Translations under genes and position numbers: made by a program | Source: Thermoguttaceae bacterium | Lineage (GTDB): Bacteria > Planctomycetota > Planctomycetia > Pirellulales > Thermoguttaceae | Direction: 5' to 3' | Assembly (NCBI GenBank): GCA_028694795.1 | Contig: JAQVKF010000019.1 | Span: 1-33,696, forward strand | DNA: 33,696 bases | Notes under the pieces: generated by a model | The model's database searches: none | Told to the model about the DNA's origin: nothing | What the model saw: the letters and a program-made list of their open reading frames with translations, nothing else | Shown here: one piece after another, positions 1 to 8,644 of the stretch | How the letters are laid out: each line of letters begins with the position of its first letter | How positions within the stretch are numbered: the stretch's first letter is position 1

Positions 1-874
1 CGATGGCCACGTTGCAGCGTCCATCCATGACAGCGAACGCCTTGCCAGCGGCGAGTAAAAATTGCCCCGCACGCGGACCGGCACCCCAATCAAGAATCTC
101 GCGGATAAATTCAGGAGCGTTTGTGTCTTTCGGTCGCGTCGCGCGCGCCAATCTTGCTACATATTCGATCACGTAAGGCGAAACGGCAACGCTACTCACC
201 ACTTTTTGAATGTTCTGGATTGCACGAATCGACAGGAGCTTCTGGATTTCCGGCTTTTCCGAATGGGTCGATTGCGTCAGAATCTGGACTTCCTCATCCA
301 TGGTCGGATAGTCGATGATAATATTAAACATGAATCGGTCGAGCTGAGCTTCCGGCAGCGGATAGGTACCCTCCTGTTCGACTGGGTTTTGCGTGGCAAG
401 CGCAAAGAACGGCGTCGGCAATGGATACGTCGTGCGTCCCATCGTCACCTCACGCTCTTGCATCGCTTGCAGCATCGCCGATTGTGTCTTCGGTGGGGCA
501 CGGTTGATTTCGTCCGCGAGCAGAATATTCGTAAAAAGCGGACCTTCGACAAATCGAAAATTACGATGGCCATTCTCATCTTCTTCCAATACGTCCGTGC
601 CTGTGATGTCGCTCGGCATCAGGTCCGGTGTGAACTGAATTCGCCGAAACTGCAAGTCGAGAATACGTGCGAGGGTACTGACCATAAGCGTTTTCGCCAA
701 TCCGGGCACACCTTCGATCAAACAATGTCCATTCGTGAAAATCGCCGCAAGAATCTGCTGGACGACATCATCTTGGCCAATGATCACTCGGCTCAGCTCC
801 GCCCGAATGAGACGCTGCTGAGCGGAAAAATCCTGCAAAAAATTTTCAAGACTATGGGTATTCGCGGTATTCAT
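1..874 (-). CDS. MoxR-family AAA+ ATPase, C-terminus cut by window edge
   Basis: The minus-strand reading frame is open from ATG at 874 to the left edge, giving 291 residues of a family usually about 320-340 long. It shows a Walker A of MoxR type (GVPGLAKT, about residue 50), a Walker B (LLADEIN, about residue 110), the NPVEQEGTYPLPEAQLDRF region that marks MoxR proteins, and the start of the lid domain. MoxR ATPases act as chaperone-like remodelers, often for VWA-domain partners or metal-cofactor insertion. No VWA or DUF58 gene is visible, but the downstream side lies outside the window. A purine-rich GGGGATGGC precedes the start. The gene follows the Hsp70 gene on the same strand after 220 bp, so joint transcription is possible but not shown. 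Family assignment is secure; substrate is unknown. Confidence 0.95.
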   Translation of the reverse strand, partial: MNTANTHSLENFLQDFSAQQRLIRAELSRVIIGQDDVVQQILAAIFTNGHCLIEGVPGLAKTLMVSTLARILDLQFRRIQFTPDLMPSDITGTDVLEEDENGHRNFRFVEGPLFTNILLADEINRAPPKTQSAMLQAMQEREVTMGRTTYPLPTPFFALATQNPVEQEGTYPLPEAQLDRFMFNIIIDYPTMDEEVQILTQSTHSEKPEIQKLLSIRAIQNIQKVVSSVAVSPYVIEYVARLARATRPKDTNAPEFIREILDWGAGPRAGQFLLAAGKAFAVMDGRCNVAI

Positions 875-1094
875 GCCATCCCCAGGTACTGATGGATTCG
901 GTTCATTTCGATCCCCTGTGACATTGGTACACTCGGTGACGCTGTACGCTGTTCGACGTCGCAATCGTCACCACTCGCGTCGTACGCTCTTTGGGATTTC
1001 CTATAGGATATCGATTTTACTCCAAAACACCAATAGGGATTGGATAGGATATGATTACTATATAACAAAATCTTATAGTATCATATTATTATTT

Positions 1095-2642
1095 TTAGTA
1101 ATACTCGGTAGGCGCCAAGCCGGAAACGTATAATCGCCAAGCGTCCAATTCTTCTTTGGAGAGACCGGAGGCCCGTTGAAAGGTGACCGAGGTTTCCTTA
1201 CCGAGATTGGTGAATCGAACTTTGACGTCGAGTCGGCCGTCCGGGGTGTAACGGAAGACGATTACGACAGGGGTTGCGGACGGCAGATTGGCGGGAATTT
1301 TTACTTTGCATTTCCCGATCAGCGTACAGGCGTCCGGATTCGGATTTTCCCCTTCGATGATTTCGATTTGCAACGAATGCTGATTATCGCAATGTGTTTG
1401 AAACGTACGGCGTTTTGCCACGGGAATCGGCGTATTGCGTCGAATGATTGGGCCGACACGGCGCATCCCCGTCTCGCGATCAATTCCGACCACACCAAGC
1501 GTATGGGAATTGACGTTCATAATCCGATATTTCGGCGGAACGCCCGCACGTTCACTTAGAATCAAACCTGCTCGAATCGCCGCACCATGTGCCACCGCCT
1601 CATCAGGAGCAATTGACGTATCGGCACGTTTTCCTGAAATCCGATCCACCATTTCACGAATCATCGGCATTCGTGTCGAACCACCTGTGAGAAGTACGCG
1701 ATCAATCTGATTCCACGTCACTCCAGCCGCACGTACCACTTCGTGCATCGTGAATCGCGTCCGTTCCACAAGATCTTGCGTCGCTTCTTCGAACATGGTA
1801 CGGGTCACGGTCATTTTTGGTTGACCACCATCCTCCAGATCAAGCGATAGTTCCGTTTTTTGTCGTTGTGAGAGCGTTTGTTTCGCCTTTTCACAGGCGT
1901 TTTCCAATTGTGCCAGTAAACGAACATCTTCTCGCGGATCAAAATCTTGCGTTTGAATCCAGTGTTCAGCCACGAGATCGACGAGCCGCTGATCCCAATC
2001 GACACCGCCTAATCGACTGTCGCCATCCGTAGCCAACACGTCGTAGTGGTCACCCTGAATACGCATGAGAGTCACATCGAAGGTACCGCCGCCCAGATCG
2101 TACACGAGTACGTGTTTGGGACTGCCCGCGAGCATCTCTTCCCCTGCGACAAATCCTTGGTGATATCCGAACGCGATGGCCGCCGCCGTCGGCTCGTTGA
2201 GCAATTCTAACACTTCCAAACCTGCTAGATATGCCGCGTCCTGTGTCGCCTTACGCCGCACTTCGTCAAAATAGGCGGGAACCGTGATGACCGCTCGTTC
2301 ACAAGTTCCTAAGCGACGGATCAAATTCGAACGCAACTTGGCTAAAATCATGCCACCGATCACTTCCGGCGCATAATATCGACCGTCAATCTCCTTCGGA
2401 AAGACACGTTCTCCCATATATCGTTTCGAATGTTCCACCACCCGTTCCGGATGGCGTGTGAGGATCATTTTAGCACGTGCTCCGACGAGAATTCCGTTCG
2501 TCTCAAAACTTACCACGCTGGGTAAATGCCGTTCTCCTTGTGGCGTAAGCAACGTGTGTGGATCTCCGTTCTCTTTCAATGTTGCACAAACCGAAAAGGT
2601 CGTTCCCAGGTCAATACCGATCGGCAAATCATTGGTCGCCAT
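1095..2642 (-). CDS. Hsp70-family chaperone lacking the C-terminal lid
   Basis: The 515-residue protein has the full Hsp70 nucleotide-binding domain: phosphate-1 motif GIDLGTTFS (9-17), phosphate-2 motif DLGGGTFD (182-189) and adenosine motif LLTGGSTRMP (317-326). A beta-sandwich substrate-binding domain follows (about 375-490). The protein then ends after a short helix, about 120 residues earlier than DnaK (about 640), so the alpha-helical lid is missing. Such short Hsp70 relatives are known besides canonical DnaK, so this is probably not the housekeeping dnaK. No dnaJ or grpE is adjacent. ATG 2642 is preceded by AAAGGGG with suitable spacing. The MoxR ATPase gene lies 220 bp downstream on the same strand, suggesting two ATP-driven remodelers in one neighbourhood. 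Client proteins are unknown. Confidence 0.95.
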   Translation of the reverse strand: MATNDLPIGIDLGTTFSVCATLKENGDPHTLLTPQGERHLPSVVSFETNGILVGARAKMILTRHPERVVEHSKRYMGERVFPKEIDGRYYAPEVIGGMILAKLRSNLIRRLGTCERAVITVPAYFDEVRRKATQDAAYLAGLEVLELLNEPTAAAIAFGYHQGFVAGEEMLAGSPKHVLVYDLGGGTFDVTLMRIQGDHYDVLATDGDSRLGGVDWDQRLVDLVAEHWIQTQDFDPREDVRLLAQLENACEKAKQTLSQRQKTELSLDLEDGGQPKMTVTRTMFEEATQDLVERTRFTMHEVVRAAGVTWNQIDRVLLTGGSTRMPMIREMVDRISGKRADTSIAPDEAVAHGAAIRAGLILSERAGVPPKYRIMNVNSHTLGVVGIDRETGMRRVGPIIRRNTPIPVAKRRTFQTHCDNQHSLQIEIIEGENPNPDACTLIGKCKVKIPANLPSATPVVIVFRYTPDGRLDVKVRFTNLGKETSVTFQRASGLSKEELDAWRLYVSGLAPTEYY

Positions 2643-3107
2643 GATGAACAGCCCCTTTTTCTACGGATCTCGTGAGTGGTTTGCGCCAAGTTCTCGCGTT
2701 CCGTCGCTTAGCAACGTACAAGATTACCACATGCGGTCGGAATCCGAGTCTATTTTATACTGATTTGTATACTGATTCCAAGAGAAAAGGTCAGACGAAT
2801 CAAATTTTTTATCGCAGGTACCCCACGAACATGGTGTCCGCACTTCAATTTTGCGTATTTTCTGCCAAATACGCTTTTGCGCAAAACTTTTGGCGTGGGA
2901 TCGACAAGCGGCTGGCTGGAAAGGGGGAGGCGGAAGCCTCTAAACATGATGTCATGCTGAGAGACTTCCGCCATGGGGGTATCCTTGAATATGTTTTCGC
3001 CTTTCGCACTCAAATGGACGATCCCACTTTGGGCGGGACCATGCCGACCGTGTCATCTGTCTCGGATTGGAGAATTTCCGAAAAATCGAATCAAAACCGG
3101 CAAACAC
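2643..3107. other. intergenic region with hairpin and tandem repeat
   Basis: No convincing gene lies here. It contains a 12-nt-period tandem of TATACTGATT (2756-2765 and 2768-2777) upstream of the Hsp70 gene, a stretch at about 2852-2896 that resembles the core of the MITE-like repeats found elsewhere in the window, and a strong hairpin at 2929-2972. Open frames crossing the region begin at TTG codons and have no ribosome site. Confidence 0.6.
2929..2972. repeat. nested inverted repeat (hairpin)
   Basis: Two 13-nt arms, GGCGGAAGCCTCT and AGAGACTTCCGCC, pair at 12 of 13 positions. The 18-nt loop contains a second inverted repeat, CATGA-TG-TCATG. It lies 136 nt past the end of the ribbon-helix-helix gene. 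No T-tract follows on either strand, so a simple intrinsic terminator is unlikely. It may be the edge of an old repeat element. Confidence 0.65.
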
Positions 3108-3584
3108 TCACACGTCATGCGGTACGAGTTTGCGCGAAATCAGTTGAAGCAATTTGCTAATGCAAAGTTTGTTCATGCTGGTGCGATGCGCGTACGCCTC
3201 CTCACGCAGCGATTCGTGCAGGCTGCGCGGAATTCGGATAGTGATCACACGCAGCGGTTCTTCACGTCCGACACGATCTTTCACACGATTTCGCAAATCC
3301 ACAAGCATCTCATGAATCCGAAAATAGATATCGGACTGACGAAACGCGTCTTGTTCCTCAATCGTTGGAAAATGACGTTGGACGAGACCTCCGACCCCAA
3401 ACACTTCACGATAGAACGTTGCCCAACCAGGAGTCTGTTCGTACAGACCCCGCGCGGCGAGATAGATCTCTCGATACGACAATGGTTGCTCAGTCGCTTG
3501 CGGCTCGTGAAAATCGGTCATTTCCGCTTTCGCGGCTTTTCGTAAACGTATATGCGGATGCACTGAATCCAAGACTCGGGACAT
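3108..3584 (-). CDS. ribbon-helix-helix-like (HicB/Arc-type) protein
   Basis: This 158-residue protein has an unrecognised N-terminal part (about 1-108, charged, with aromatic residues) and a C-terminal segment (about 110-150) beginning ITIRIPRSLHESLREEA, which has the strand-helix-helix pattern of Arc/MetJ/HicB ribbon-helix-helix DNA-binding domains. ATG 3584 was chosen because AGGAAAGG lies about 10 nt upstream; a TTG at 3605 would add seven residues but lacks this support. No HicA-like toxin is adjacent, so a toxin-antitoxin role is not supported. It could be a transcriptional regulator of unknown target. The next gene downstream on the same strand, Hsp70, is 465 bp away and probably separately expressed. 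Confidence is high that it is a gene, moderate for the fold. Confidence 0.75.
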   Translation of the reverse strand: MSRVLDSVHPHIRLRKAAKAEMTDFHEPQATEQPLSYREIYLAARGLYEQTPGWATFYREVFGVGGLVQRHFPTIEEQDAFRQSDIYFRIHEMLVDLRNRVKDRVGREEPLRVITIRIPRSLHESLREEAYAHRTSMNKLCISKLLQLISRKLVPHDV

Positions 3585-4126
3585 AGACACAGCACCTTTC
3601 CTCAAATTCTGACTAGTTCAAATGAGTTGAACGTAACGGAGTACGAAATATCGTTCGGATTTTCTTACGTTGGCAAAATCGGGACCAATGTGAAAAATCG
3701 GAACACTCGCGACGTAAAAAAGATTAACCGATCAAAGTACAAAATGCAAGTGTCGTCGTAATCCCTTCATTTTCAAGCATTTACATCACTGATAGTATCA
3801 GCCTATTTTTTAATCTTAAAAGCATTAAAAACAGACATTTTGATTCTGCTTCTTTTTTAGGCGTTTTAAAAAGAGAGGCTTCATGAAAAAAACAAAAAAA
3901 TTCAAAAATATTTTTTATTTTTTTTCAATAAATGCCGACACCCGATATATTTTACCTGCATTGCCTTCTTGAACGCATTTCAGTGAACCTTGCGATTCGA
4001 ATGGGAATCCCATACTATGGAGGAATCCGGGGCGAGGGGATACGGACACTTGTAAGGCCGTTTCCCCGCTCACGTTTCGAATCAACCTAATGTTTTGAAG
4101 AGACGAATATACTGGAGAAAAACGCA
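3585..4126. other. AT-rich divergent intergenic region
   Basis: This spacer separates the minus-strand ribbon-helix-helix gene from the plus-strand ankyrin gene and should hold both promoters, though no clear -35/-10 pair stands out. It has long A and T runs (3886-3925), a 13-nt palindrome ATGGGAATCCCAT near 4010, and one possible 29-codon ORF listed separately. Confidence 0.5.
3883..3972 (+). CDS. possible 29-residue basic small ORF
   Basis: An ATG at 3883 is preceded by GAGAGG with a 4-nt spacer and opens a 29-codon frame starting MKKTKKFKNIFYFF and ending TGA at 3972. The peptide is Lys-rich, then aromatic and hydrophobic. It ends 154 nt before the ankyrin gene start. It could be a leader peptide or chance: the A- and T-runs alone generate Lys and Phe codons. 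No homolog is recognised. Confidence 0.25.
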   Translation: MKKTKKFKNIFYFFSINADTRYILPALPS

Positions 4127-5908
4127 ATGTCCTGTCCGTCGCTTTATCCCGCTGGGGAAGGCCCGATGCCGACCATGGATATTTTCCATGCGATCATGGA
4201 AAACAATATCGAGGAAGCACGACGCAATATCTCTCATTGTCCGGAACAGATGGATACGCCGGATCGTGTAGGTTGGCCGCCGCTGATCCGTGCGCTCGGT
4301 CTGGCATATGATAATGAGGATGATTATACGAAAGGACGTGTTTGTCCTGAGATCTTTATGATGTTGGTTCAAGCCGGTGCGAATCTCGATTTGTACGAAG
4401 ACCTTCACTCAACGGATTGTAAGGGTGGACGTACACTGTTATATTTGACCGCCGCTACGGGATACGCGGAACTTGTTCAGTTATTGATCGAACATGGTGC
4501 GGATCCCAACCGTTGTAATGTGAAGACAGACGCAAGTCGATATAACATGGACGGCGAATGTGATACCGATCCGCCGATCGTTGCCGCCGCGCTTTCTGGC
4601 AGTATGGAAACATTTCAAGTGCTATTGGATCATGGCGTTGCGTGGAAACCGCAGTACGAAATCGTGATCCCACCCGGATTCCGTCGTCGATGGAACGGAT
4701 GGTTGAGGCGACTACTTCGTAAAAAACGACCGGAGATCATCAATCAGACCTGTTGTTGTCGTCGATATTACGGAGGACAAACGCTGCTGCACGCGGCGGC
4801 GAAGGGCGGTAACACGTCGCTGGTCAAACTGTTATTGGATGCCGGTGCCGATCCGAATGTGGAGTATATGTGTCCGCAACACTCATTCGGCAAAGACGTC
4901 GAATCTTATACGCCACTCTTACTGGCGGTAGAGAACGATCATCCTGAAACGGTCAAAGCGTTATTGGACGCCGGTGCCGATCCGAATATTTCGAATGACA
5001 AGGATATAACGCCACTATCAAGAGCGAATTTAACCGAAATAACCAAACTGTTGTTGGACGCTGGTGCTAAAGTGGATGACGACATGTTGTACCATGCGGT
5101 ACAGTATGGAGAACTCGAATCCGTCCGACTACTTCTGAACGCGGGCGTCAAGGTGACCGTTCGTACTAAAAAAGGAATAACGCCATTACATTGGGCGAAA
5201 TGTGGTGCAATGGTCAAACTCTTATTGGACGCGGGCGCCGATCCTAAGGCAGTCACGGACCAGGGGATGACGACGCTTTGTTGTGGCAAGGACACCGAGG
5301 CGATTCGGCTATTGTTGGAAGCGGGTGCAGATCCGACGGTGCCCGTAATCAATGAATGTCTCACGCCGCTACAACAACCGCTCACGCCGGAAGGATTGCG
5401 ATTATTACTGGACGCGGGTGCGGGGGTACATGTTAATACGACATCGTCTTTTGGTTGGACGCCGTTTTATGAAGCGGTCCAAAATGGCTCAAAATCGGGT
5501 GACACGACCGTGGCACGTATGTTGCTGGAGGTGGGTGCCGATCCGCATTTAATAGAAAATGGTAGCGGTGAATCCCCATTACATATTGCGATTCGGGAGT
5601 CAAACGGCAAGGAACACAATACGAATATGGTAAAATTCCTACTAGAATTGGGATTGGAGCGGGATGTCCGCGAGGAAGAACATGGAGAAACACCCTTGTT
5701 TTACGCGGTCATTTTCAACTATATTGAAGTGGTTAAAATGCTGTTGGACGCCGGTGCTGATCCGAATATTTTGAATATTTATGGAGAAACGCCACTCGAT
5801 TGGGCGGAACACCAGAACTTCTCGGAGTTGGTCGTTTGTTTACGAGCCGCCGGCGCTAAACATAGTGCGGAACTCCCGCGTGATATGGCCGAGGCCGAGG
5901 AACCATGA
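4127..5908 (+). CDS. ankyrin-repeat protein
   Basis: This 593-residue protein is built almost wholly from ankyrin repeats (about 12-13 units), recognised by repeated TPLxxA...VKLLLDAGADPN cores, for example at 219-241, 262-284, 522-544 and 555-577. Ankyrin repeats bind other proteins; no enzymatic domain, signal peptide or membrane segment is visible, so it is probably cytoplasmic. Between repeats lies a basic, Cys-rich insertion (about 183-215, with RKKR and TCCCRR). Four repeats (cores at 295-314, 352-371, 382-401, 413-432) are each three residues shorter than standard. ATG 4127 has GGAG 9 nt upstream; ATG 4166 (MPTMDIFHAI) has GGGGAAGG and is an alternative. mutL starts 51 nt downstream on the same strand, so the two may be co-transcribed. 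Binding partner is unknown. Confidence 0.93.
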   Translation: MSCPSLYPAGEGPMPTMDIFHAIMENNIEEARRNISHCPEQMDTPDRVGWPPLIRALGLAYDNEDDYTKGRVCPEIFMMLVQAGANLDLYEDLHSTDCKGGRTLLYLTAATGYAELVQLLIEHGADPNRCNVKTDASRYNMDGECDTDPPIVAAALSGSMETFQVLLDHGVAWKPQYEIVIPPGFRRRWNGWLRRLLRKKRPEIINQTCCCRRYYGGQTLLHAAAKGGNTSLVKLLLDAGADPNVEYMCPQHSFGKDVESYTPLLLAVENDHPETVKALLDAGADPNISNDKDITPLSRANLTEITKLLLDAGAKVDDDMLYHAVQYGELESVRLLLNAGVKVTVRTKKGITPLHWAKCGAMVKLLLDAGADPKAVTDQGMTTLCCGKDTEAIRLLLEAGADPTVPVINECLTPLQQPLTPEGLRLLLDAGAGVHVNTTSSFGWTPFYEAVQNGSKSGDTTVARMLLEVGADPHLIENGSGESPLHIAIRESNGKEHNTNMVKFLLELGLERDVREEEHGETPLFYAVIFNYIEVVKMLLDAGADPNILNIYGETPLDWAEHQNFSELVVCLRAAGAKHSAELPRDMAEAEEP

Positions 5909-5959
5909 TGTTTTCGGTAGAACCGGATGCTGAAATCGGTATAATGGAAGAAACCCGAT

Positions 5960-8377
5960 ATGTTTGAAACCGTGTTTCTTCCATTGGAATCCGATATGCA
6001 ATTGATCAACCAACTTTCGCAAAATCTTGTCAATAAAATTGCCGCTGGGGAGGTGGTCGAACGACCGTCGAGTGTGATTAAGGAACTCATCGAAAATGCG
6101 GTGGATGCCGGGGCGACGCGGATTGATATTACGGTCGAAAAAGGCGGATTCGAACTGCTTCGTGTGGTCGATAATGGGTGTGGCATTGCGGCGGACCAGC
6201 TCCCATTGGCCGTGGCTCCACATGCGACGAGTAAATTGGCTACGGCGGACGATCTATTCCGGATTTCGACGTTCGGCTTTCGGGGAGAAGCACTTGCCTC
6301 GATAGCGGAGATTAGCCAATGTACCATTCGAAGCCGCACCGCGGAGGCGGACGCTGGTGCGGAGATAACGGTTCGTGGAGGCGAATCGAGCGAGGTAAGT
6401 CCTACGTCCTGTGCAGTAGGAACGACGATTGAGGTTCGGAATCTTTTTTTTAATACGCCAGTACGCCGGAAGTTTTTGCGATCGGTTCAAACGGAGTTCG
6501 GATATATCACGGAGGCATTGATTCGGATTGCGTTGGCGACGCCATCGGTTTATTTTACGTTGACGCACCAGGGGAAACAGACACAAAATCTTCCCGCGGT
6601 AGCTGATACACGCCAACGGATTGCGGCGATTTTCGGACGAGAGATTTCCGATGCGCTTCAGCCGATCCACGCAAACGATCCACAAACGCAGATTCGCGTT
6701 TTCGGTTACGCCGCGCTGCCGACGGTCAATCGAAGTAATAATCGGACCCAATATATCTTTTTGAACGGTCGGCATATTCGGGATCGAGCGATTTTGGCCG
6801 CCGTGACGGAGGCGTACCGTGGGTTGATCATGGTCGGACGTTTTCCGATTGTGTTTTTATCGATCGAAATGCCTTACGACCACGTCGATGTCAACGTCCA
6901 TCCAACCAAGCTCGAAGTGCGATTCCAAGATTCCGGCAAGTTGTACGGGCTGATTTTATCGGCGATCCGTGATCAGTTCTTGCGATCGGACCTCGTGAAA
7001 CCGATTCTTCGAGACACGGGAATGGATGATGCGAATGGGGATGCCACGTTGGGCATGCTACCGAATCTCGCTCCGGAGGCGGCCGATGGCTTACTCGAAG
7101 AACAGATGCGAGGCGAAATTCGACGCTGGGCGAATGATGCGGTGGGAAGCCCGAACGGAGGTGGAGCGAACGTGGTGAACCCACCTCCAGCGGATCGGAT
7201 TATGGCTTCAAACATTTTGCCGGTCTCCTTCGCACGGGGCGGTTTCGCTCCATTCAAACCATTTCCGGACGCCGGGAATCGGCTGGGAAGTGACCTGTTA
7301 GGGGCGGCGGACCGACCGACTTTGCCATCAGTGGGCGGCAATCTGTCCGGAAGTGCCGCGTCGCGATCGGTCCACCGATTTGGCGAGGAGGAAGATGCGG
7401 AATGTGAACCGCTGACCAACATGGCTCTTGATGGCGACCGCTCGAAGGATGCTGCGTCGTCTGTTCGAAACGCCACGCCGTTGGAAAAATTTACCGAATT
7501 TCTGAAATTTGACACTTCTGACGAGGAATGTGAGGCCTCGAAAGAGCCGTATATTGATGATGAACGGGATCGCCATGGAGTACACGACGGTGGTAATGAT
7601 CATGCTGATGATTATTTAGAAGATTCCAATGATCCGGCGGAAGATGCGGCTGAACTGGCAAGGCAGATACGCGAGGTTTTTACCGGTCAAACGCCGATGC
7701 CCACCACGCTTGCGGAGCGACAGAAGTTCGAGGAGAAGCTCGGACATTTTGAACAGATACTCGAGTCGCAATCGTGTGTGCCTGGCGTGGTACGCGGCAA
7801 ATCGCTACGGGCGATTCAGATGCACCGAAGTTGGCTCGTGGTTGAAACGCCCGAGGGCATTCGAATAGTCGATCAACACGCGTTGCACGAACGGATTTTG
7901 TACGAACGGCTCAAACAGCTTTACAGCAAATCGGTTCCGTCGCAAGCGTTACTTGTACCTGAACCGGTCGATCTATCACCAGTAGAGGCGGCGGCTGCGC
8001 GGGATCAGATAGAACGATTTGCCCGATTGGGCTTGAAAATCGAACCGTTTGGCGGGGATACGATTTTGATCACCGGTTACCCCGCGATTTCACGACGCGT
8101 TCAACCGGTCGAGATGTTTCTCGCGCTTTTAGAACGTGTAATCCAGGGGATTCGTGAACCGAAACAAGAAGATCTGATGGAGGGGCTTCTTGAGGAAATG
8201 GCGTGTAAGGCGGCGGTCAAAGCGGGCGATCTTCTGGCGCCGGAGGAAATTCAGGATCTTCTCGAACAGGGGTTGGAATGTCCTGATTTTCACCACTGTC
8301 CTCACGGTCGTCCCTCGACGCTCGAGTTGACGAATAGCGATCTGGAAAAACATTTCCGCCGTACTGGGCCAGCCTGA
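5960..8377 (+). CDS. mutL: DNA mismatch repair protein MutL (endonuclease type)
   Basis: The 805-residue protein carries the GHKL ATPase motifs of MutL: KELIENAVDAG (41-51, catalytic Glu42), DNGCGI (71-76) and GFRGEAL (106-112). A long acidic, poorly conserved linker (about 350-610) leads to the C-terminal dimerisation and nuclease domain, with the metal-binding DQHA-x2-E-x4-E motif (638-649), ACKAAVKAGD (748-757) and CPHGRP (780-785). These mark the nicking MutL of bacteria without MutH. The linker makes it longer than the usual 600-650. ATG 5960 has GGAAG nearby; ATG 5996 (MQLINQL) better matches the family N-terminus and may be the true start. No mutS is in the window. A hairpin terminator follows at 8459. 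Confidence 0.98.
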   Translation: MFETVFLPLESDMQLINQLSQNLVNKIAAGEVVERPSSVIKELIENAVDAGATRIDITVEKGGFELLRVVDNGCGIAADQLPLAVAPHATSKLATADDLFRISTFGFRGEALASIAEISQCTIRSRTAEADAGAEITVRGGESSEVSPTSCAVGTTIEVRNLFFNTPVRRKFLRSVQTEFGYITEALIRIALATPSVYFTLTHQGKQTQNLPAVADTRQRIAAIFGREISDALQPIHANDPQTQIRVFGYAALPTVNRSNNRTQYIFLNGRHIRDRAILAAVTEAYRGLIMVGRFPIVFLSIEMPYDHVDVNVHPTKLEVRFQDSGKLYGLILSAIRDQFLRSDLVKPILRDTGMDDANGDATLGMLPNLAPEAADGLLEEQMRGEIRRWANDAVGSPNGGGANVVNPPPADRIMASNILPVSFARGGFAPFKPFPDAGNRLGSDLLGAADRPTLPSVGGNLSGSAASRSVHRFGEEEDAECEPLTNMALDGDRSKDAASSVRNATPLEKFTEFLKFDTSDEECEASKEPYIDDERDRHGVHDGGNDHADDYLEDSNDPAEDAAELARQIREVFTGQTPMPTTLAERQKFEEKLGHFEQILESQSCVPGVVRGKSLRAIQMHRSWLVVETPEGIRIVDQHALHERILYERLKQLYSKSVPSQALLVPEPVDLSPVEAAAARDQIERFARLGLKIEPFGGDTILITGYPAISRRVQPVEMFLALLERVIQGIREPKQEDLMEGLLEEMACKAAVKAGDLLAPEEIQDLLEQGLECPDFHHCPHGRPSTLELTNSDLEKHFRRTGPA

Positions 8378-8458
8378 CATATCGGGCGTTTCCAGCCTCA
8401 GCTTGGCGAAATTCCATTCATATTCGCTTTCAACCCGGTACAAACGTGCCGTACTGCT

Positions 8459-8503
8459 CCCCCTCCCTTGGTCGAGTGAAGACCAAGAGGGGGAACGCTT
8501 TTA
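8459..8503 (+). terminator. probable intrinsic terminator after mutL
   Basis: CCCCCT plus CTTGGTC pair with GACCAAG plus AGGGGG (13 bp, two-nt CC bulge) around a 7-nt loop, followed by a modest T-run (CTTTTA). It lies 81 nt past the mutL stop. Confidence 0.7.
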
Positions 8504-8644
8504 CTTGACTTCTGTCAAGCAAGTGACAATGCGGACATAAAGCGCATCGATATTTGCATGTCCTTTGTGTCCTTTCGTGTTTATCCTTGGATATCGTTAT
8601 ACCGACCATTATGAGTAAATTTCCGCATAGGAAACACTTACGAT

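Noticed and set aside
62-892. 276-codon plus-strand frame
   Set aside because: It lies opposite the MoxR gene, whose minus frame shows Walker motifs; the plus frame is a low-quality Arg-rich shadow.
871-1068. 65-codon minus-strand frame overlapping the MoxR start by 4 nt
   Set aside because: It starts at TTG, has no ribosome site and resembles no protein; the ATGA overlap looks accidental.
2750-3013. 87-codon minus-strand frame (MSAKGENIF...)
   Set aside because: It starts at TTG and passes through the hairpin and repeat-like DNA, so it is more likely a repeat-derived frame.
3108-3584. HicAB toxin-antitoxin locus
   Set aside because: The protein has an RHH-like end, but no HicA-like small toxin is adjacent on either side.
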